From assembly GCA_001709035.1 (NCBI GenBank), contig LVKA01000016.1, positions 310,001-374,000 on the forward strand: a stretch of DNA of 64,000 nucleotides, written 5' to 3'. This DNA is from Candidatus Thiodiazotropha endoloripes (GTDB taxonomy: Bacteria > Pseudomonadota > Gammaproteobacteria > Chromatiales > Chromatiaceae). This document shows positions 18,901 to 28,266 of the stretch, piece after piece; within the stretch, counting starts at the first letter, position 1, and the number at the start of each line of letters is the position of its first letter. The notes beneath the pieces were generated by a model that made no database searches, was not told the origin of the DNA, and saw only the letters and a list, made by a program, of their open reading frames with translations. The position numbers were made by a program, and so were the translations under genes.

Positions 18901-19482
18901 CGCCGGTTTGACTCTCGCGAGCAGTTGATCCGGAGTGGCGATCCACCCCTGCAGGGCGCTGAAGAAGTGTCTTGGCAGACTGGACATCTCGAGACGCCAG
19001 AAATCATCCGCGATCTGTTGCAGTCGTTCCGCCTGATCGGGGACCAGCGCGGTGGTGAAGGATTGCCCGCTTTCGAAGGCGAATTCCGTCAGCACCCGTT
19101 GGCAGAATCCGTGGATGGTGAAAATCGTTGCCCGATCGAAACTGGCCAGGGCCAGATCGAGCTGGCGTATCGCCAGGGATCTGTCGGCCACTTTTTCATC
19201 GATCGTCTGGAACAGCGGATCCGGGGTATCGGCCGCCTGAAACCACTGCCTGGCTTCAACAATCCGTTGACGTATCCGGGTTTTCAGCTCAGCGGTTGCC
19301 GCCTTGGTATAGGTCATCACAAGGATCGACTGGGGCATCAACCCCTGCTCCAGCAGCAGCCTCAGATAGAGACTGGAGAGGGTGTGGGTCTTACCGGTAC
19401 CCGCACTGGCCTCGACCAGATTGACCCCCTGCAGAGAAAAGCGTTCGATCATCATGCCTGAATCTGCCGCCACTACTGCCAC
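15910..19482 (-). CDS. recB: exodeoxyribonuclease V subunit beta, RecB helicase/nuclease
   Basis: RecB is the 3'-5' helicase and sole nuclease of RecBCD, and it loads RecA after Chi. EASAGTGKT near residues 24-32 is motif I, VDEFQDTDP is motif II, VGDPKQAIYSFRGAD motif III and VALTRSRYRCYLPW motif VI. The C-terminal nuclease domain has GYIDLIFE and ADYKSNWLG (near 1090), giving the catalytic D-D-K set. Length 1190 matches the 1180 of E. coli. The GTG at 19482 lies inside the end of recC; an ATG pair nine to ten codons further in is an alternative start. It is continuous with recC because the ptr gene found between them in E. coli is absent. Confidence 0.96.
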   Translation of the reverse strand: MAVVAADSGMMIERFSLQGVNLVEASAGTGKTHTLSSLYLRLLLEQGLMPQSILVMTYTKAATAELKTRIRQRIVEARQWFQAADTPDPLFQTIDEKVADRSLAIRQLDLALASFDRATIFTIHGFCQRVLTEFAFESGQSFTTALVPDQAERLQQIADDFWRLEMSSLPRHFFSALQGWIATPDQLLARVKPALGKPYLRVSGAAWPDNLVGLEQQAEQAQQQLRACWYAEREQVEKLLSDKQVLKGYRADWLAGWCARMDLWLNGTLYEAPFDKVIRFTPEVIAQAVKKGKTAPENRFFNALADYLPLSEQCVAAFHQAKVAWQARLYHYLQQELPRRQVEAGEWSYDDLLLQLHEALQKDQSGQLCGLLRNRYQVALVDEFQDTDPIQYEILHRIYAESEQPLILVGDPKQAIYSFRGADIYTYLQAREGAGGRRHTLDTNWRSTPDMVQAINTLFGFSPRPFYDHRIGFQPTEAAERPRDQLTEQGRPSAALQIWRLPAEEGLSVETLRQSVAETTAAEIASLLSVDDSRQVRIGSRRLLGSDIAILVRTHSQASCLAVALAAKGIASVRSSQQSVYWSAEAEALERVLIALLEPHREAVVRGALATPLFGWNGAEIDRLNEDEPLQSQITRHFFEYHQVWRSSGFMVMIRGLMTEFSMESRMLEYHDGERRLTNLYHLLELLQQHENSQRPGMEGLLKWFAQQRQSSSQDEECLLRLESDGDLVKIDTLHHSKGLEYGIVFCPYLWDESPEKRSDWPFLFHDPLDNDAAVLELGSLNMEQNRGYRQQENLAENIRLAYVALTRSRYRCYLPWGLTKQNRHGALCWLLHSRGSAQPPHQLSDWLSTAKALQPADDDAQLSALAASAGSTVSVTPMPGFEVAGQMSLPLPPELIPARRFSKALPKHQQVASFSSLIAGLPEDLPDHDGIEASDSTTLEFESRLDVHGFPRGAGPGSCLHAILENLDFQQTDRSAMEQLVEEKLLLYGIDLQWREVVVPWMQRLLATPLTESGLHLGQITPSQRLNEMAFQFPVSAFNTRQISQLAERTRFSHAPGLIAGLGGLGRDSVDGYLKGYIDLIFESQGQYFLADYKSNWLGTDYPAYHQQALTEAMASHHYPLQYVLYTLALHRYLRLRIPNYDYEKHVGGVFYLFLRGMRPEGEQGMGIVQERPPVDFINAMDEMIGELS

Positions 19483-22400
19483 TCCAGATGCTGCATCAGA
19501 GGTTGCAGCAGTGTCAGGCTGGTCTCTGAGAAAGCCTGATGATTCAGGGCATGGCCCTGGTAGAGCAGTTGATTGTAGGGTTTACTCGCGTCACCACTAT
19601 GGTGGCTGCTGCCGAACCACTTTCTCTCCGCCTCCTTTTGCGCCTTCTCCGGGTCTCCCTGCAGATAGCGTTCAACAAACTGCCAGGAGGTGCCCGGATA
19701 GAATGGCAAGGGGGTCTGCATGCCGGTTTGATAGGCCTGCATCAGCTTCTGCAGATGCTCCTCAGGCTGATCGACCGGGGTGAAACGGCCATCCCGCTCA
19801 GCCTCCAGCAAGCGGGTCTCCAGACTGACCCCTTCGGGGCGCAACTGATTCAGTACCAGATGCCGAATCCACGCTCTGAGCAAGTGGTATGGATAGAGCC
19901 CGGCCGTGTTGTAGACCAGCAGACCAGACTGGTTGACCGTTCGCAGATAACCACTCAGGCGGTTCTGTTCAAAAGGGATCTCCACGACCAATGGCGCTTC
20001 CAGCCTCTCCCCCTGGCAGTCGGCAACCCGGCTGCTCATCGACTGAGCCCTGTCCAGCATTGCTTCGAATGCCAGCCTGCCCGCCTGACCATGTGGTAAC
20101 AGACCGCGACCGTCGAACAGTTCAAACAGCGGCTCAGCCGGCTGCTCCTGGAGCAGTAGATCCACCATCTGATGTTCCAGATCACTCTGCTCGAAACGGT
20201 CGTAGGCAAACCGCTCCCGCTCCTCCGGCAGCTGTGCAGCCGCCTCCAGATTGATGCCCAAGCGAAGCCGGGCAAACTGTCGTTGGGGATTCTCAAAAAA
20301 CTGTATCAGCTGATCCAGCTCGATCACCTGCTGTGACTCCGTAGCCGGCAGCGGCTGTTCAACCAGCGGAAGATCGACCGCCCTGCCCCGACCGACCGTC
20401 ATGGCCGCTTCGCGCATCTCTGTTGAGTAGCTGAACAGATCGCTGCCGCTGCGGAAATAGTCCGGCGAGAAAGGTTGCAACGGGTGTCGCTGGCTGATCC
20501 GGGCAAGGCCGGTTTCACCAACCATCTGCTGCAGACAGTCCCGTAGCTCCTCGACCACCACAGAGGCCGGCATCGGCATGTTGTCCCGCTGACTCTGGCC
20601 ACAGTAGCTGATGATCAAACGCTGCCGGGCCGACAGCAGGGTTTCGAGAAACAGATAACGGTCGTCCACCCGGCGGGATCGATCCCCGTTGCGGAACTCC
20701 CGCCGCATCAGATCGAACCCCAAATCCTGTGGCTGACGTGGAAACTGGCCATCGTTCATCCCCAGCAGACAGATCACCCGGAACGGCAGGCTGCGCATTG
20801 GCGCCAGCGCACAGATATTGACACCACCACCCAGAAAGCCCCGCTCCACCGGCTGCTCAAACAGTTCGCTCAATCGATGTCTGACCAGCGCCAGGGAGAG
20901 GCTCGCCTGGTAGCCCGCATCACCAGTCTCCTCCACCAGCTGTTCGATACAGCTTCGCACCCCGATCAGATCCTGTTCCGTGTTGCTCTCCACGGCAAAG
21001 AAGCGTTCGATCGTATCGGTCAGCCTTCTCTGCCACTGCAGTGGTGTCGCTGACTCGGCAAAAACCGACTCCAGTTCGAACACCGCCTCGGTGAATGCCA
21101 GCAGACCTCCCAGCCACTGGCTGTCTGATCCCTCCACTGCGTCCAATGGATAGACGCCACGCCACAGGCTCTCCCCGTGATCGGCCAGGGCATAGCCCAG
21201 CATCAGTTGACGCAACCCGGCCCGCCAAGTGTTGCGATCCTCTTCCGGCAGGCCGAAATCCACTTTGTTGGCACCGTCCCGTCCCCAACGGATGGATGCC
21301 TGCTGCAGCCACTGGGTCACCTTTTCCAGACCCGCCTCATCGAGCCCAAAACGCGCTCTGACAGCAGCTTGTTCCAGCAGCGCCAGCAGCTCGGTGACCC
21401 CATAGCGGGAGCCAGGCAGGGATAACAGACTCAGCAGGCCTTCAGCGAGCGGATTACTCCGCTGGATCGAGTGATCGCTGATCCGATAGGGAATTTTCGG
21501 ACGCTCTCCCGGGGCAGCAAAGACCGCTTCCAGCAGGGGTGCGTAGCGCTCGATATCGGTTGTCATGACCAGGATCTCATCAGGCCGCAGGCCGGGAAGG
21601 TCATCCAGCGCCGCCAGCAGCTGATCATAGAGCACTTCAGCCTCGCGCATCGGACTGTGGCAGAGCTGAAAGCTGATGGAGTCGTCCGCTTCAGCGCCAG
21701 CCTCCGGTGGTTCGAGATTCAGTATCTGGTTCTGTAATCGATGCAGCAGGCTCCCATCAGGCTGCATCGTGAAGGCCTCCTCACTGCCGGGATCCATTTC
21801 GTTGATCGCGGCAAAAAAGTCCCTCCCCTGACGCCCCAGGGTGGCCAGCAAGGGGTGTCCCAGGTCGAGATAGAGATCCTCACCCGAGGCCGCCAGGGAG
21901 AATCGGGCCTGCTCCTCCGGGGTGACAATCTCTGCCCAATGAGCCTGGCACGGATTGAGCAGAAACAGATGCACATCGATCCAGTTGGCAAGATAGCGAA
22001 TGATCTCCAGGTAGCCCGGCGAGAGTGAAGGCACTCCGAAGATGCACACCCTGGGATTGCACGCATTGAGTGGCTTAGCCGTGTCGATCGACTGAAACAG
22101 CTGTTGCTGAAAATGGACCCAGTGTCTGCTCTCCTGGTCCACCAGCTTACGCCAGAGATCCGCCTGCCAGTGGTCACCGGGCACGGCAGACTCACCGGCC
22201 TGCCAGGCGTGAATCCAATCGGGACGATAGAGTAGATATTGATCAAACAGCCGGGCAAGCTGCTGAGACAACTGAAAGCGGCGCAAATCCCCACCATCCG
22301 AGAGATAATCCCCGATCGCGGCATAATCAGGCTGCCCGCTGAGACTGGCCAGCAGCTGGTGTATACGCCAAGCGAGATGTTTTGGTTGATAGCTGTCTTG

Positions 22401-22643
22401 ATGAGGCACATCGGGCAACAGCTGTTCAAACAGCTGCCAGAGGAAGTTTGCCGGCAGGGGAAACTCCAGATTGGCGCTGATCCCCAGTTGAGATGCAATC
22501 CGCTGTGAAAGCCAACGCCCCATTCCGGGATGCTGAACCACGATCTGTTCGCTCTGCAGAGGGGATAGAGCTGGGGTAGCCAGCACCTCGGCCAGCTGCC
22601 GCGCCAGAATTTCAAGTTGGTTGGATTGGTAGAGTCTCAACAT
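19473..22643 (-). CDS. recC: exodeoxyribonuclease V subunit gamma, RecC
   Basis: RecC scaffolds RecBCD, splits the DNA ends and recognises Chi through an inactivated helicase-like fold. The 1056-residue chain starts with a typical RecC N-terminus (LYQSNQLEILARQL) and the QHPGMGRWLSQRIA segment. MTTDIERYAPLLEAVF and GMNDGQFPRQ are characteristic, and no functional Walker motif is present, as expected. It is somewhat shorter than the E. coli protein (1122). The C-terminus overlaps recB by 10 bases. It is the first gene of the recCBD operon; the HDOD gene lies 67 bases upstream on the same strand and might share transcription. Confidence 0.95.
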   Translation of the reverse strand: MLRLYQSNQLEILARQLAEVLATPALSPLQSEQIVVQHPGMGRWLSQRIASQLGISANLEFPLPANFLWQLFEQLLPDVPHQDSYQPKHLAWRIHQLLASLSGQPDYAAIGDYLSDGGDLRRFQLSQQLARLFDQYLLYRPDWIHAWQAGESAVPGDHWQADLWRKLVDQESRHWVHFQQQLFQSIDTAKPLNACNPRVCIFGVPSLSPGYLEIIRYLANWIDVHLFLLNPCQAHWAEIVTPEEQARFSLAASGEDLYLDLGHPLLATLGRQGRDFFAAINEMDPGSEEAFTMQPDGSLLHRLQNQILNLEPPEAGAEADDSISFQLCHSPMREAEVLYDQLLAALDDLPGLRPDEILVMTTDIERYAPLLEAVFAAPGERPKIPYRISDHSIQRSNPLAEGLLSLLSLPGSRYGVTELLALLEQAAVRARFGLDEAGLEKVTQWLQQASIRWGRDGANKVDFGLPEEDRNTWRAGLRQLMLGYALADHGESLWRGVYPLDAVEGSDSQWLGGLLAFTEAVFELESVFAESATPLQWQRRLTDTIERFFAVESNTEQDLIGVRSCIEQLVEETGDAGYQASLSLALVRHRLSELFEQPVERGFLGGGVNICALAPMRSLPFRVICLLGMNDGQFPRQPQDLGFDLMRREFRNGDRSRRVDDRYLFLETLLSARQRLIISYCGQSQRDNMPMPASVVVEELRDCLQQMVGETGLARISQRHPLQPFSPDYFRSGSDLFSYSTEMREAAMTVGRGRAVDLPLVEQPLPATESQQVIELDQLIQFFENPQRQFARLRLGINLEAAAQLPEERERFAYDRFEQSDLEHQMVDLLLQEQPAEPLFELFDGRGLLPHGQAGRLAFEAMLDRAQSMSSRVADCQGERLEAPLVVEIPFEQNRLSGYLRTVNQSGLLVYNTAGLYPYHLLRAWIRHLVLNQLRPEGVSLETRLLEAERDGRFTPVDQPEEHLQKLMQAYQTGMQTPLPFYPGTSWQFVERYLQGDPEKAQKEAERKWFGSSHHSGDASKPYNQLLYQGHALNHQAFSETSLTLLQPLMQHLEWQ

Positions 22644-22710
22644 GAGACCCTATTCTACCCTGGTTGGGGCTCAAATCCTGAGTCTTATTAAATCCTTGAC
22701 GAATCCGCGC

Positions 22711-23595
22711 TCAGCTCTTGGTCAGCTGGGTTTCACGCATACGCGCTTTCAGCTTGGGCGCCAATACCACGTCCATGATCTCCAGCACCTTATCGGGAAC
22801 CGCTTCCAGGTAGCTGTCAATCCCTTGCGGTTGCAGACCGGTGATCTGCCAGACCCCCTCATCGAGCTGTTCACAAATCTCTTCATGGGAGTAACCGTTC
22901 AGATCCGCATCGGCGATCGCTGCCGAGATATGCAGCAGGGAAGTTTCCAGTTGATGGGTCTTGGTGGTTGAAGGCTTGTGATGGCAGGCCACCACATCGA
23001 TGATGCTCTCAGGCAGTTTCCACTTCCTCAACAGGGCCTCGCCCACAGCCATATGGGTAAATCCCAGAACCTCCTGTTCAGTTTCCGCCAGCAGACCATA
23101 TTCACCCCCGGTGATCAGCAGAATATCCCTGGCCTCCTGGGGTAGCTTGAGATAGATGGCGAGGCGACCGATATCGTGCAGAACCCCCATAACAAACAGC
23201 CGCTCACTGTGCAGCACGTTACAATGACCGGCCAATTCTCCCGCCACCACCCCAGTCGTGATGGAATAGCGCCAATACTCCGCCATATCCACCAGATCTG
23301 AGGGTATACCGGTGAATACTCTGGCTGCTGTGGTCGCCATCACCAGGTTGCGCAACTCTTCCGTACCGATTACGGTAATCGCCCGGGAGATGGTATCCAC
23401 GGGTGCCTGCATGCCAAAAAAAGCACTGTTCACAACCCTCAGCAGACGGGCTGAAAGATCCGAATCCTGAGCAATCAGATCACCCAGGGTCAATGCCGAA
23501 TAGTTCGGTGCATCGATCAAGCGATTCACTTTTACACAGACATCGGGTAAAGAGACCAGCTTATCAAGCTCAATCACAAGTTGTTGCGGAGTCAT
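22711..23595 (-). CDS. HDOD-domain signalling protein
   Basis: A 294-residue protein consisting of one HDOD domain (about 10-215), a degenerate HD phosphohydrolase fold used in signalling and cell-cycle or motility control. Visible are LVSLPDVCVKVNRLI at the N-terminus, LLRVVNSAFFG, and GVLHDIGRLAIYL with an intact HD pair. ACHHKP closes the domain. The C-terminal 75 residues are unique. No output domain such as GGDEF or receiver is attached. The ATG at 23595 is preferred over a GTG three codons upstream because GAGG lies eight bases before it. HDOD proteins often act with c-di-GMP systems; nearby PilZ and DUF1631 genes fit that loosely. Confidence 0.85.
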   Translation of the reverse strand: MTPQQLVIELDKLVSLPDVCVKVNRLIDAPNYSALTLGDLIAQDSDLSARLLRVVNSAFFGMQAPVDTISRAITVIGTEELRNLVMATTAARVFTGIPSDLVDMAEYWRYSITTGVVAGELAGHCNVLHSERLFVMGVLHDIGRLAIYLKLPQEARDILLITGGEYGLLAETEQEVLGFTHMAVGEALLRKWKLPESIIDVVACHHKPSTTKTHQLETSLLHISAAIADADLNGYSHEEICEQLDEGVWQITGLQPQGIDSYLEAVPDKVLEIMDVVLAPKLKARMRETQLTKS

Positions 23596-23780
23596 GCCTC
23601 GCACCTCATCAGGTAATTACCCAGCCAACCATAAAGCAATCAATTTGCTGATTTTAAAAGGTTTAATAGATATTCTCCGAAACCTAAATGGTTTATAAAG
23701 CTATCCTCTATCATTAGTTAGCGACATAATGACAGGAAGCTTGATCAAGATAGTAAGAAAATTCAGGAGTATGCAGTCAG

Positions 23781-24002
23781 ATGCCATTTTTCATTTTCAA
23801 AGTCAGAGCGGATCAGACCCTAGAGTTTCTCGAGGAAGAGGAGAAGTACAAACCGGCGCGGGAAAAGGTCAGAACGCTTCGCGCCGCCCATCAGGAGGAG
23901 GATGGCGCCACCTATCGGATGGTATTCGCAAAAACCATCGGCCAAGGGGAGACCTTGCTCGCACCGAGTAATAACGACGACAGAATCATAGGTGATGATT
24001 GA
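23781..24002 (+). CDS. small hypothetical protein, 73 residues
   Basis: No recognised family. It is a soluble, highly charged protein starting MPFFIFKVRADQTLEFLEE, with an N-terminal beta-strand-like segment, a Glu/Lys-rich helix and a C-terminal acidic tail. An AGGAG lies 11 bases before the ATG. It lies 186 bases upstream of the DUF1631 gene on the same strand, so they may be co-transcribed. The balanced composition and ribosome-binding site suggest a real gene. Confidence 0.6.
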   Translation: MPFFIFKVRADQTLEFLEEEEKYKPAREKVRTLRAAHQEEDGATYRMVFAKTIGQGETLLAPSNNDDRIIGDD

Positions 24003-24188
24003 AAAACCAACACACGGGAAAGAGCGCGCTTCACGGATGTTCACGAAAGATAATATTCATCTAATGAGTTCTTCATGCTAATCTTTGTCGGATAGCGCTT
24101 TACTCAGAACTTGGTATGCTTGCAGCGGGATAAAATGTAATAAGATGCTGGCAACCTTACCAACTATCCATTGAAGGACCCGTCCATC

Positions 24189-26573
24189 GTGTCTACTCAA
24201 GACAGAAAAAACAGATATCAGAGTCAGTTCCAACCACTGCTCAATCGTTGCAGGGATACTGCCCTTGTCTATATCAATGCATTGATGACGGAGCTGTTCA
24301 ATAACACCGACAAAGCACTCACGAGCTTCGCCCAGAAAGCTGAAACCAACGAGGTGCAGAACCGCTTTTTCGAAGCCATGGCGATGATCCGTAACCGTCA
24401 TGGCCTGGTGGAGCATGAGTTCCGTGAGCTGATAAATGAGGGTTTTGACAAGTTCTGGCGTGATCAGCCTGAGATCGACGGTTTCTCAAGCCTGGAAGAG
24501 GATACCGAACTTGAACTGGTCGACCAGGAGGCGATGGACGTCAACACCGCGCTGGAAAACATGATCAGCCGCACCGTCGGTCAACACCGCGCCCAGCTCT
24601 ATGCCCTGGGCCAGAGACTGAGTGTGGTCAGTGGTGGACATAGCGTCAAACACAAACAGATTCCCTCCGGCCCACATCATCTGGCGCATGCCTTCAATGA
24701 AGCCATCGACGCCCTCGGCCTGGAATCACGAATCAAAGTCATCATTCTGGCCCTGTTCGACAAATATGTATTGAAGCAGCTCGGCTCCATCTATGACGAC
24801 TTCAACAACAGCCTGAAAGAGGCTGGTGTGCTACCCCACTTGCGCCCCTCCATTCAGAAATCACCGGATTCCGAGCGGGGTGACTCTGAAGAGAAGGATG
24901 AGGAGCATGCGGAAACCGCCACAGAACAGACCCAGGAAGAGTTGGGCGAAGAGCTGTTTGGCTCGATTCTGGAGATGATGGCAAACCGCAGGCGGGTATC
25001 GCCTGAAAAGACCCAGGCCAAGGCCGCCGCCGCGCAGGCCGCCGGCAGACAACCCGGTGCATCACCACCCGCCAGCCAGGAGAACCTGGTCAGCGCCCTC
25101 GACAATATTCAGCCGGAAAAACGTTTCGAATATGTACCGGATGTGAATGCGCCTGGCAATGTGATTGCCAACATCGAGATCGACGAGCAGTTTCTCAGCC
25201 GGGTTAAACACACCCTGGCCGAGGAGCGGCACAAACTCTATGCAGAGGTTGGTGCAGACCGGCTTGAAGCAGCCGATGAGGACACCATCGACCTGGTGGG
25301 CATGCTGTTTGAGTACATGCTCAACGATCCTGTTCTACCCGCGGTGGCGAAAGCCCTGATCAGTCATCTGCATACCCCATATCTGAAGGTTGCGATCATC
25401 GATCGGAAGCTGTTGACCGACAGCAGCCACGAGGCCAGACAACTGCTTGATGCCCTGGTTGAAGCGGGCAGTCACTGGATCGACGAACGGAATCTGAAAC
25501 GGGGCATCTACCCCGATATGCAGAATGTGGTCGACCGGGTTCTGAAGGAGTTTTCCGACAATGTCAGTCTGTTCGGCACGCTGCTGGAGAACTTCAAGAA
25601 GCGTATGGATGAGTTCCGTCGCAAATCGGACATCCTCGAGAAGCGTGCCCAGGATTCCATCAAGGGCCGTGAGAAGCTGAACATTGCACGACAGCGCGCC
25701 TCCCAGGAGATGAAAGCACGCTCCTTCAGTGAGCACCTGCCAAAACCGGCCAAAGAGTTTCTTGAGCAGACCTGGGTAGACAAACTGATCTTCGTGCTGC
25801 TGCGCCATCCTGATGGGGAGATGAGTGAAGATTGGAAGGAAGCCTTGCGTATCGCCGATGAGATTGCCTGGGCTTTCGAACCTAAATCGGACAAAGAGCG
25901 TGAAGAGCTGGAGCAGAGTCTGCCGGACCTGCGTAAGGCCATCGAACAGGGATTAGCCACGTTGGGCGGCTTCCATCAAGAAAAGAGTCAGACTCTGTTC
26001 GGCTTGTTGAGCAGTGCGCAATCCACATCCATTGCCTCGGAACTGGCACTCAAACAAGCACCGAAAAAACCAGAACCGGCGCAACCCAAACAGGCAGAAA
26101 AGGTAGCAGAGGCAGAAGAAACCGCGGCCAAGCCTCAGCTGAAGGCAGTCCCGAGCAAGCCTGCTGTCAGTGAAGCCGATGCGGAAGCCGCATCGGGCGA
26201 CGAAGAGATCCCCGAAGACGAAGCCGCCATGATGGAGAAATTGCGTAAGATTCGCTTCGGTACCTGGTTTGAAATTCACGATGCACAGAGCGGCGAATCG
26301 AAGAAGGTCAAACTCTCCTGGCTCAGCCCGCTGACCGCTTCATGCATGTTTGTCGACCGTGCGGGTGTGCAGACCGCCATCAAACCATTGAGGACCCTTG
26401 CTCAAGAGATTCTAAGTGGTGAATCCACCATTCTGGAAGACAGTGGCGACCCATTTGTCGAAAGAACCCTGCATGCCATCCGGCGCATGCTGCAGCGCTC
26501 ACTGAAAACCACAGAAGATATCGCCAGTGAGCTGATTGATGACGAGGAGAATGATGGGAAAGAAGCCCGTTAA
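24189..26573 (+). CDS. DUF1631-family protein
   Basis: A large (about 794 residues) cytoplasmic, mostly helical protein of the DUF1631 family, sometimes mislabelled thymidine phosphorylase. The family-typical N-terminus (LNRCRDTALVYINALM, then LFNNTDKALTSFAQKAE) and the KVIILALFDKYVLKQLGSIYDDFN segment are clear. Low-complexity linkers lie at about 225-300 (acidic, then Ala-rich) and 620-690 (Ala/Lys/Glu-rich). The last 110 residues form a compact domain, RKIRFGTWFEIHDAQSGESKK onward, that looks like a divergent PilZ-type beta barrel without the RxxxR motif. The GTG at 24189 is preferred, with GAAGGA about 10 bases upstream; a TTG six codons earlier has no site. The next gene is a PilZ protein 46 bases downstream. 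Function is unknown. Confidence 0.85.
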   Translation: MSTQDRKNRYQSQFQPLLNRCRDTALVYINALMTELFNNTDKALTSFAQKAETNEVQNRFFEAMAMIRNRHGLVEHEFRELINEGFDKFWRDQPEIDGFSSLEEDTELELVDQEAMDVNTALENMISRTVGQHRAQLYALGQRLSVVSGGHSVKHKQIPSGPHHLAHAFNEAIDALGLESRIKVIILALFDKYVLKQLGSIYDDFNNSLKEAGVLPHLRPSIQKSPDSERGDSEEKDEEHAETATEQTQEELGEELFGSILEMMANRRRVSPEKTQAKAAAAQAAGRQPGASPPASQENLVSALDNIQPEKRFEYVPDVNAPGNVIANIEIDEQFLSRVKHTLAEERHKLYAEVGADRLEAADEDTIDLVGMLFEYMLNDPVLPAVAKALISHLHTPYLKVAIIDRKLLTDSSHEARQLLDALVEAGSHWIDERNLKRGIYPDMQNVVDRVLKEFSDNVSLFGTLLENFKKRMDEFRRKSDILEKRAQDSIKGREKLNIARQRASQEMKARSFSEHLPKPAKEFLEQTWVDKLIFVLLRHPDGEMSEDWKEALRIADEIAWAFEPKSDKEREELEQSLPDLRKAIEQGLATLGGFHQEKSQTLFGLLSSAQSTSIASELALKQAPKKPEPAQPKQAEKVAEAEETAAKPQLKAVPSKPAVSEADAEAASGDEEIPEDEAAMMEKLRKIRFGTWFEIHDAQSGESKKVKLSWLSPLTASCMFVDRAGVQTAIKPLRTLAQEILSGESTILEDSGDPFVERTLHAIRRMLQRSLKTTEDIASELIDDEENDGKEAR

Positions 26574-26619
26574 TGTGGAGCTTTTTTATCATCAACCCAA
26601 TGGGCCCTAAGGAGTAACC

Positions 26620-26964
26620 ATGCAAGAACAACGTCAATCCCCCCGTAAAGTGGCTGATCAGGTTTTAGAGATTCAGGATCAGGTCACCGGCAATACACTG
26701 GGGCGCATTGTCAATATCAGTGCTGAAGGCTTCATGTTACTCAGCCAGGAACCGATGCTGATCGGCACCGTCTACCAGTTGAATCTGTTTGATCCCTCAT
26801 TTCAGGAGACGCAGAAGCCGGTGGCATTCAGTGCAGAAGCGGTATGGACTACCGAAGCCTCCCATCCGGAGAGCTTCTGGAGCGGTTTTCGCATCACCGA
26901 GATCTCGAGCGACGATGTGCTCTACATCGATCGATTGATTCTGGAGTGGAACTCTGAGCAGTAA
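26620..26964 (+). CDS. PilZ-domain c-di-GMP-binding protein
   Basis: A 114-residue stand-alone PilZ domain. The two c-di-GMP contact motifs are present: R-Q-S-P-R at 5-9 (RxxxR) and NISAEG at 32-37 ([D/N]xSxxG), so binding is expected. AAGGAG lies before the ATG. It directly follows the DUF1631 gene with a 46-base gap, which suggests one transcript and a functional link. Stand-alone PilZ proteins act as adaptors in motility, pilus or exopolysaccharide control; the target here is not evident. Confidence 0.9.
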   Translation: MQEQRQSPRKVADQVLEIQDQVTGNTLGRIVNISAEGFMLLSQEPMLIGTVYQLNLFDPSFQETQKPVAFSAEAVWTTEASHPESFWSGFRITEISSDDVLYIDRLILEWNSEQ

Positions 26965-27053
26965 CGCTAGAGTCAATTATCACGAATGGGATTTACATGA
27001 TGCACTGCCCTGAGTGGCGGTGTGGCGAGTCGGCGATATCGATTTAATTCGAA

Positions 27054-27689
27054 TCAGTTCAGCATCGCCAAACGATTACGCTCGAATTCGTTCAGCACTT
27101 TCTTCACATATTTCTGGGTCTCAGGATAGGGCGGAATCTGTTTACCGTACTTGAGCACCGCATTCTCACCGGCATTATAAGCCGCAAGTGCCAGCTTGAT
27201 GTCATACTCAAACATTCTCAGCAGGTCCTTAAGGTAGGTTGCCCCACCCCGCAGATTCTGCCGGGGATCGTAGGAATTTTCCACACCATACCGTTTTGCC
27301 GTTGCCGGCATCAGTTGCATCAGCCCCTGCGCCCCTTTGTGTGAGACAGCTTTGGGATCGTAAGCCGATTCCACCCTGACAATGGCATGCAGGAGTCCGG
27401 GATGGAGATGCAGCTGTTTCGCGATATCATCGATGTACGGTGAGACTTCAGCCTTGTTTTGCCTAAACTTTTTCATACTGAAGCGGCCTTTGCGGCTCTG
27501 CTTCTTGCCGCTGCGCCAGAGCAGCCGGTAGTTACCCTTCATGGGTTTGTCAGTGAAGTGGATACCCCCCCTGGAATCCTTGTACTTGTAGATTTCCGCT
27601 TCGGCACTCAGGGGCACGACAAAAACAAGCCCCGCCAGGAACAGGGTTCCCAGGCACTCTCTGGCTGTTTTCATCGTCAATAGCGTCAC
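27054..27689 (-). CDS. periplasmic lytic transglycosylase with DUF4124 and SLT domains
   Basis: Cleaves the MurNAc-GlcNAc bond of peptidoglycan. A signal peptide (hydrophobic about 12-28, cleavage after SAEA near 31) is followed by a short DUF4124-like segment [17 protein letters not shown]. The SLT domain (about 83-205) has the catalytic Glu107 in [22 protein letters not shown] and [13 protein letters not shown] are the other two family motifs. The GTG at 27689 has AAGGA six bases upstream, whereas the ATG five codons later has none. It is convergent with the PilZ gene and is a stand-alone enzyme. Confidence 0.93.
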   Translation of the reverse strand: MTLLTMKTARECLGTLFLAGLVFVVPLSAEAEIYKYKDSRGGIHFTDKPMKGNYRLLWRSGKKQSRKGRFSMKKFRQNKAEVSPYIDDIAKQLHLHPGLLHAIVRVESAYDPKAVSHKGAQGLMQLMPATAKRYGVENSYDPRQNLRGGATYLKDLLRMFEYDIKLALAAYNAGENAVLKYGKQIPPYPETQKYVKKVLNEFERNRLAMLN

Positions 27690-27777
27690 GGCTGATCCTT
27701 GAGTCGTTCAGTTACCTAAGGTGTCGGCGCTGGCAATTGAAACTTGAAATTGCCGATCGGGCCGCACCGGTATCGAT

Positions 27778-28266
27778 TCACGCCCCACAACACTTCTTGT
27801 ACTTTTTACCACTGCCACAGGGACAGGGATCGTTTCTGCCGACTTTCGGCTGTTTGCGCACCTCGGTCTGCGGAGCCACCAGTTCACCGTCGACAAAATA
27901 CCAGCTGCCTTCCTGTTTGATGAAGCGGCTGATTTCGTGATGGGGCCGAACCATCCCCTGCTCTTTGTAGGTGGCGATAAACTCCACACTCCCCTGCTCG
28001 TCATCTGCACCACCGGCTGATGAGTCGACCACCTCCAATTTCAGCCATTCGGAGTTCTCCGCCCAACGCCGGGTGGCATTGACGTCATGGTCGTGACGGT
28101 GGTCCGGATGCAGGGATTGATGCAGGAACTCCGGATTATTGACAACAAAAGCGCAATAGCGCGCCCGCATCAGCGCTTCTGCGGTATCCGCTTGTGCATT
28201 GCCTTCCAGGATCGGTCCACAGCAAGCATCGAAATCAACACCGGACCCGCAATAACATTCTGCCAT
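27778..28266 (-). CDS. ychJ: YchJ-family SEC-C metal-binding protein (UPF0225)
   Basis: A 162-residue protein with two cysteine-rich zinc motifs flanking an NTF2-like core. The N-terminal motif is CYCGSG...CCG and the C-terminal SEC-C motif is [13 protein letters not shown]. The core has the family segments [11 protein letters not shown] and [23 protein letters not shown] precedes the ATG. This is a UPF0225 protein of unknown function, related by its SEC-C motif to the SecA zinc tail. It lies between the transglycosylase and hrpA genes, all on the minus strand, but with gaps that suggest separate transcription. Confidence 0.92.
   Translation of the reverse strand: MAECYCGSGVDFDACCGPILEGNAQADTAEALMRARYCAFVVNNPEFLHQSLHPDHRHDHDVNATRRWAENSEWLKLEVVDSSAGGADDEQGSVEFIATYKEQGMVRPHHEISRFIKQEGSWYFVDGELVAPQTEVRKQPKVGRNDPCPCGSGKKYKKCCGA

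Noticed and set aside
18166-19461. Plus-strand open frame of 431 codons antisense to recB
   Set aside because: Composition is that of an antisense shadow, and recB is complete on the other strand.
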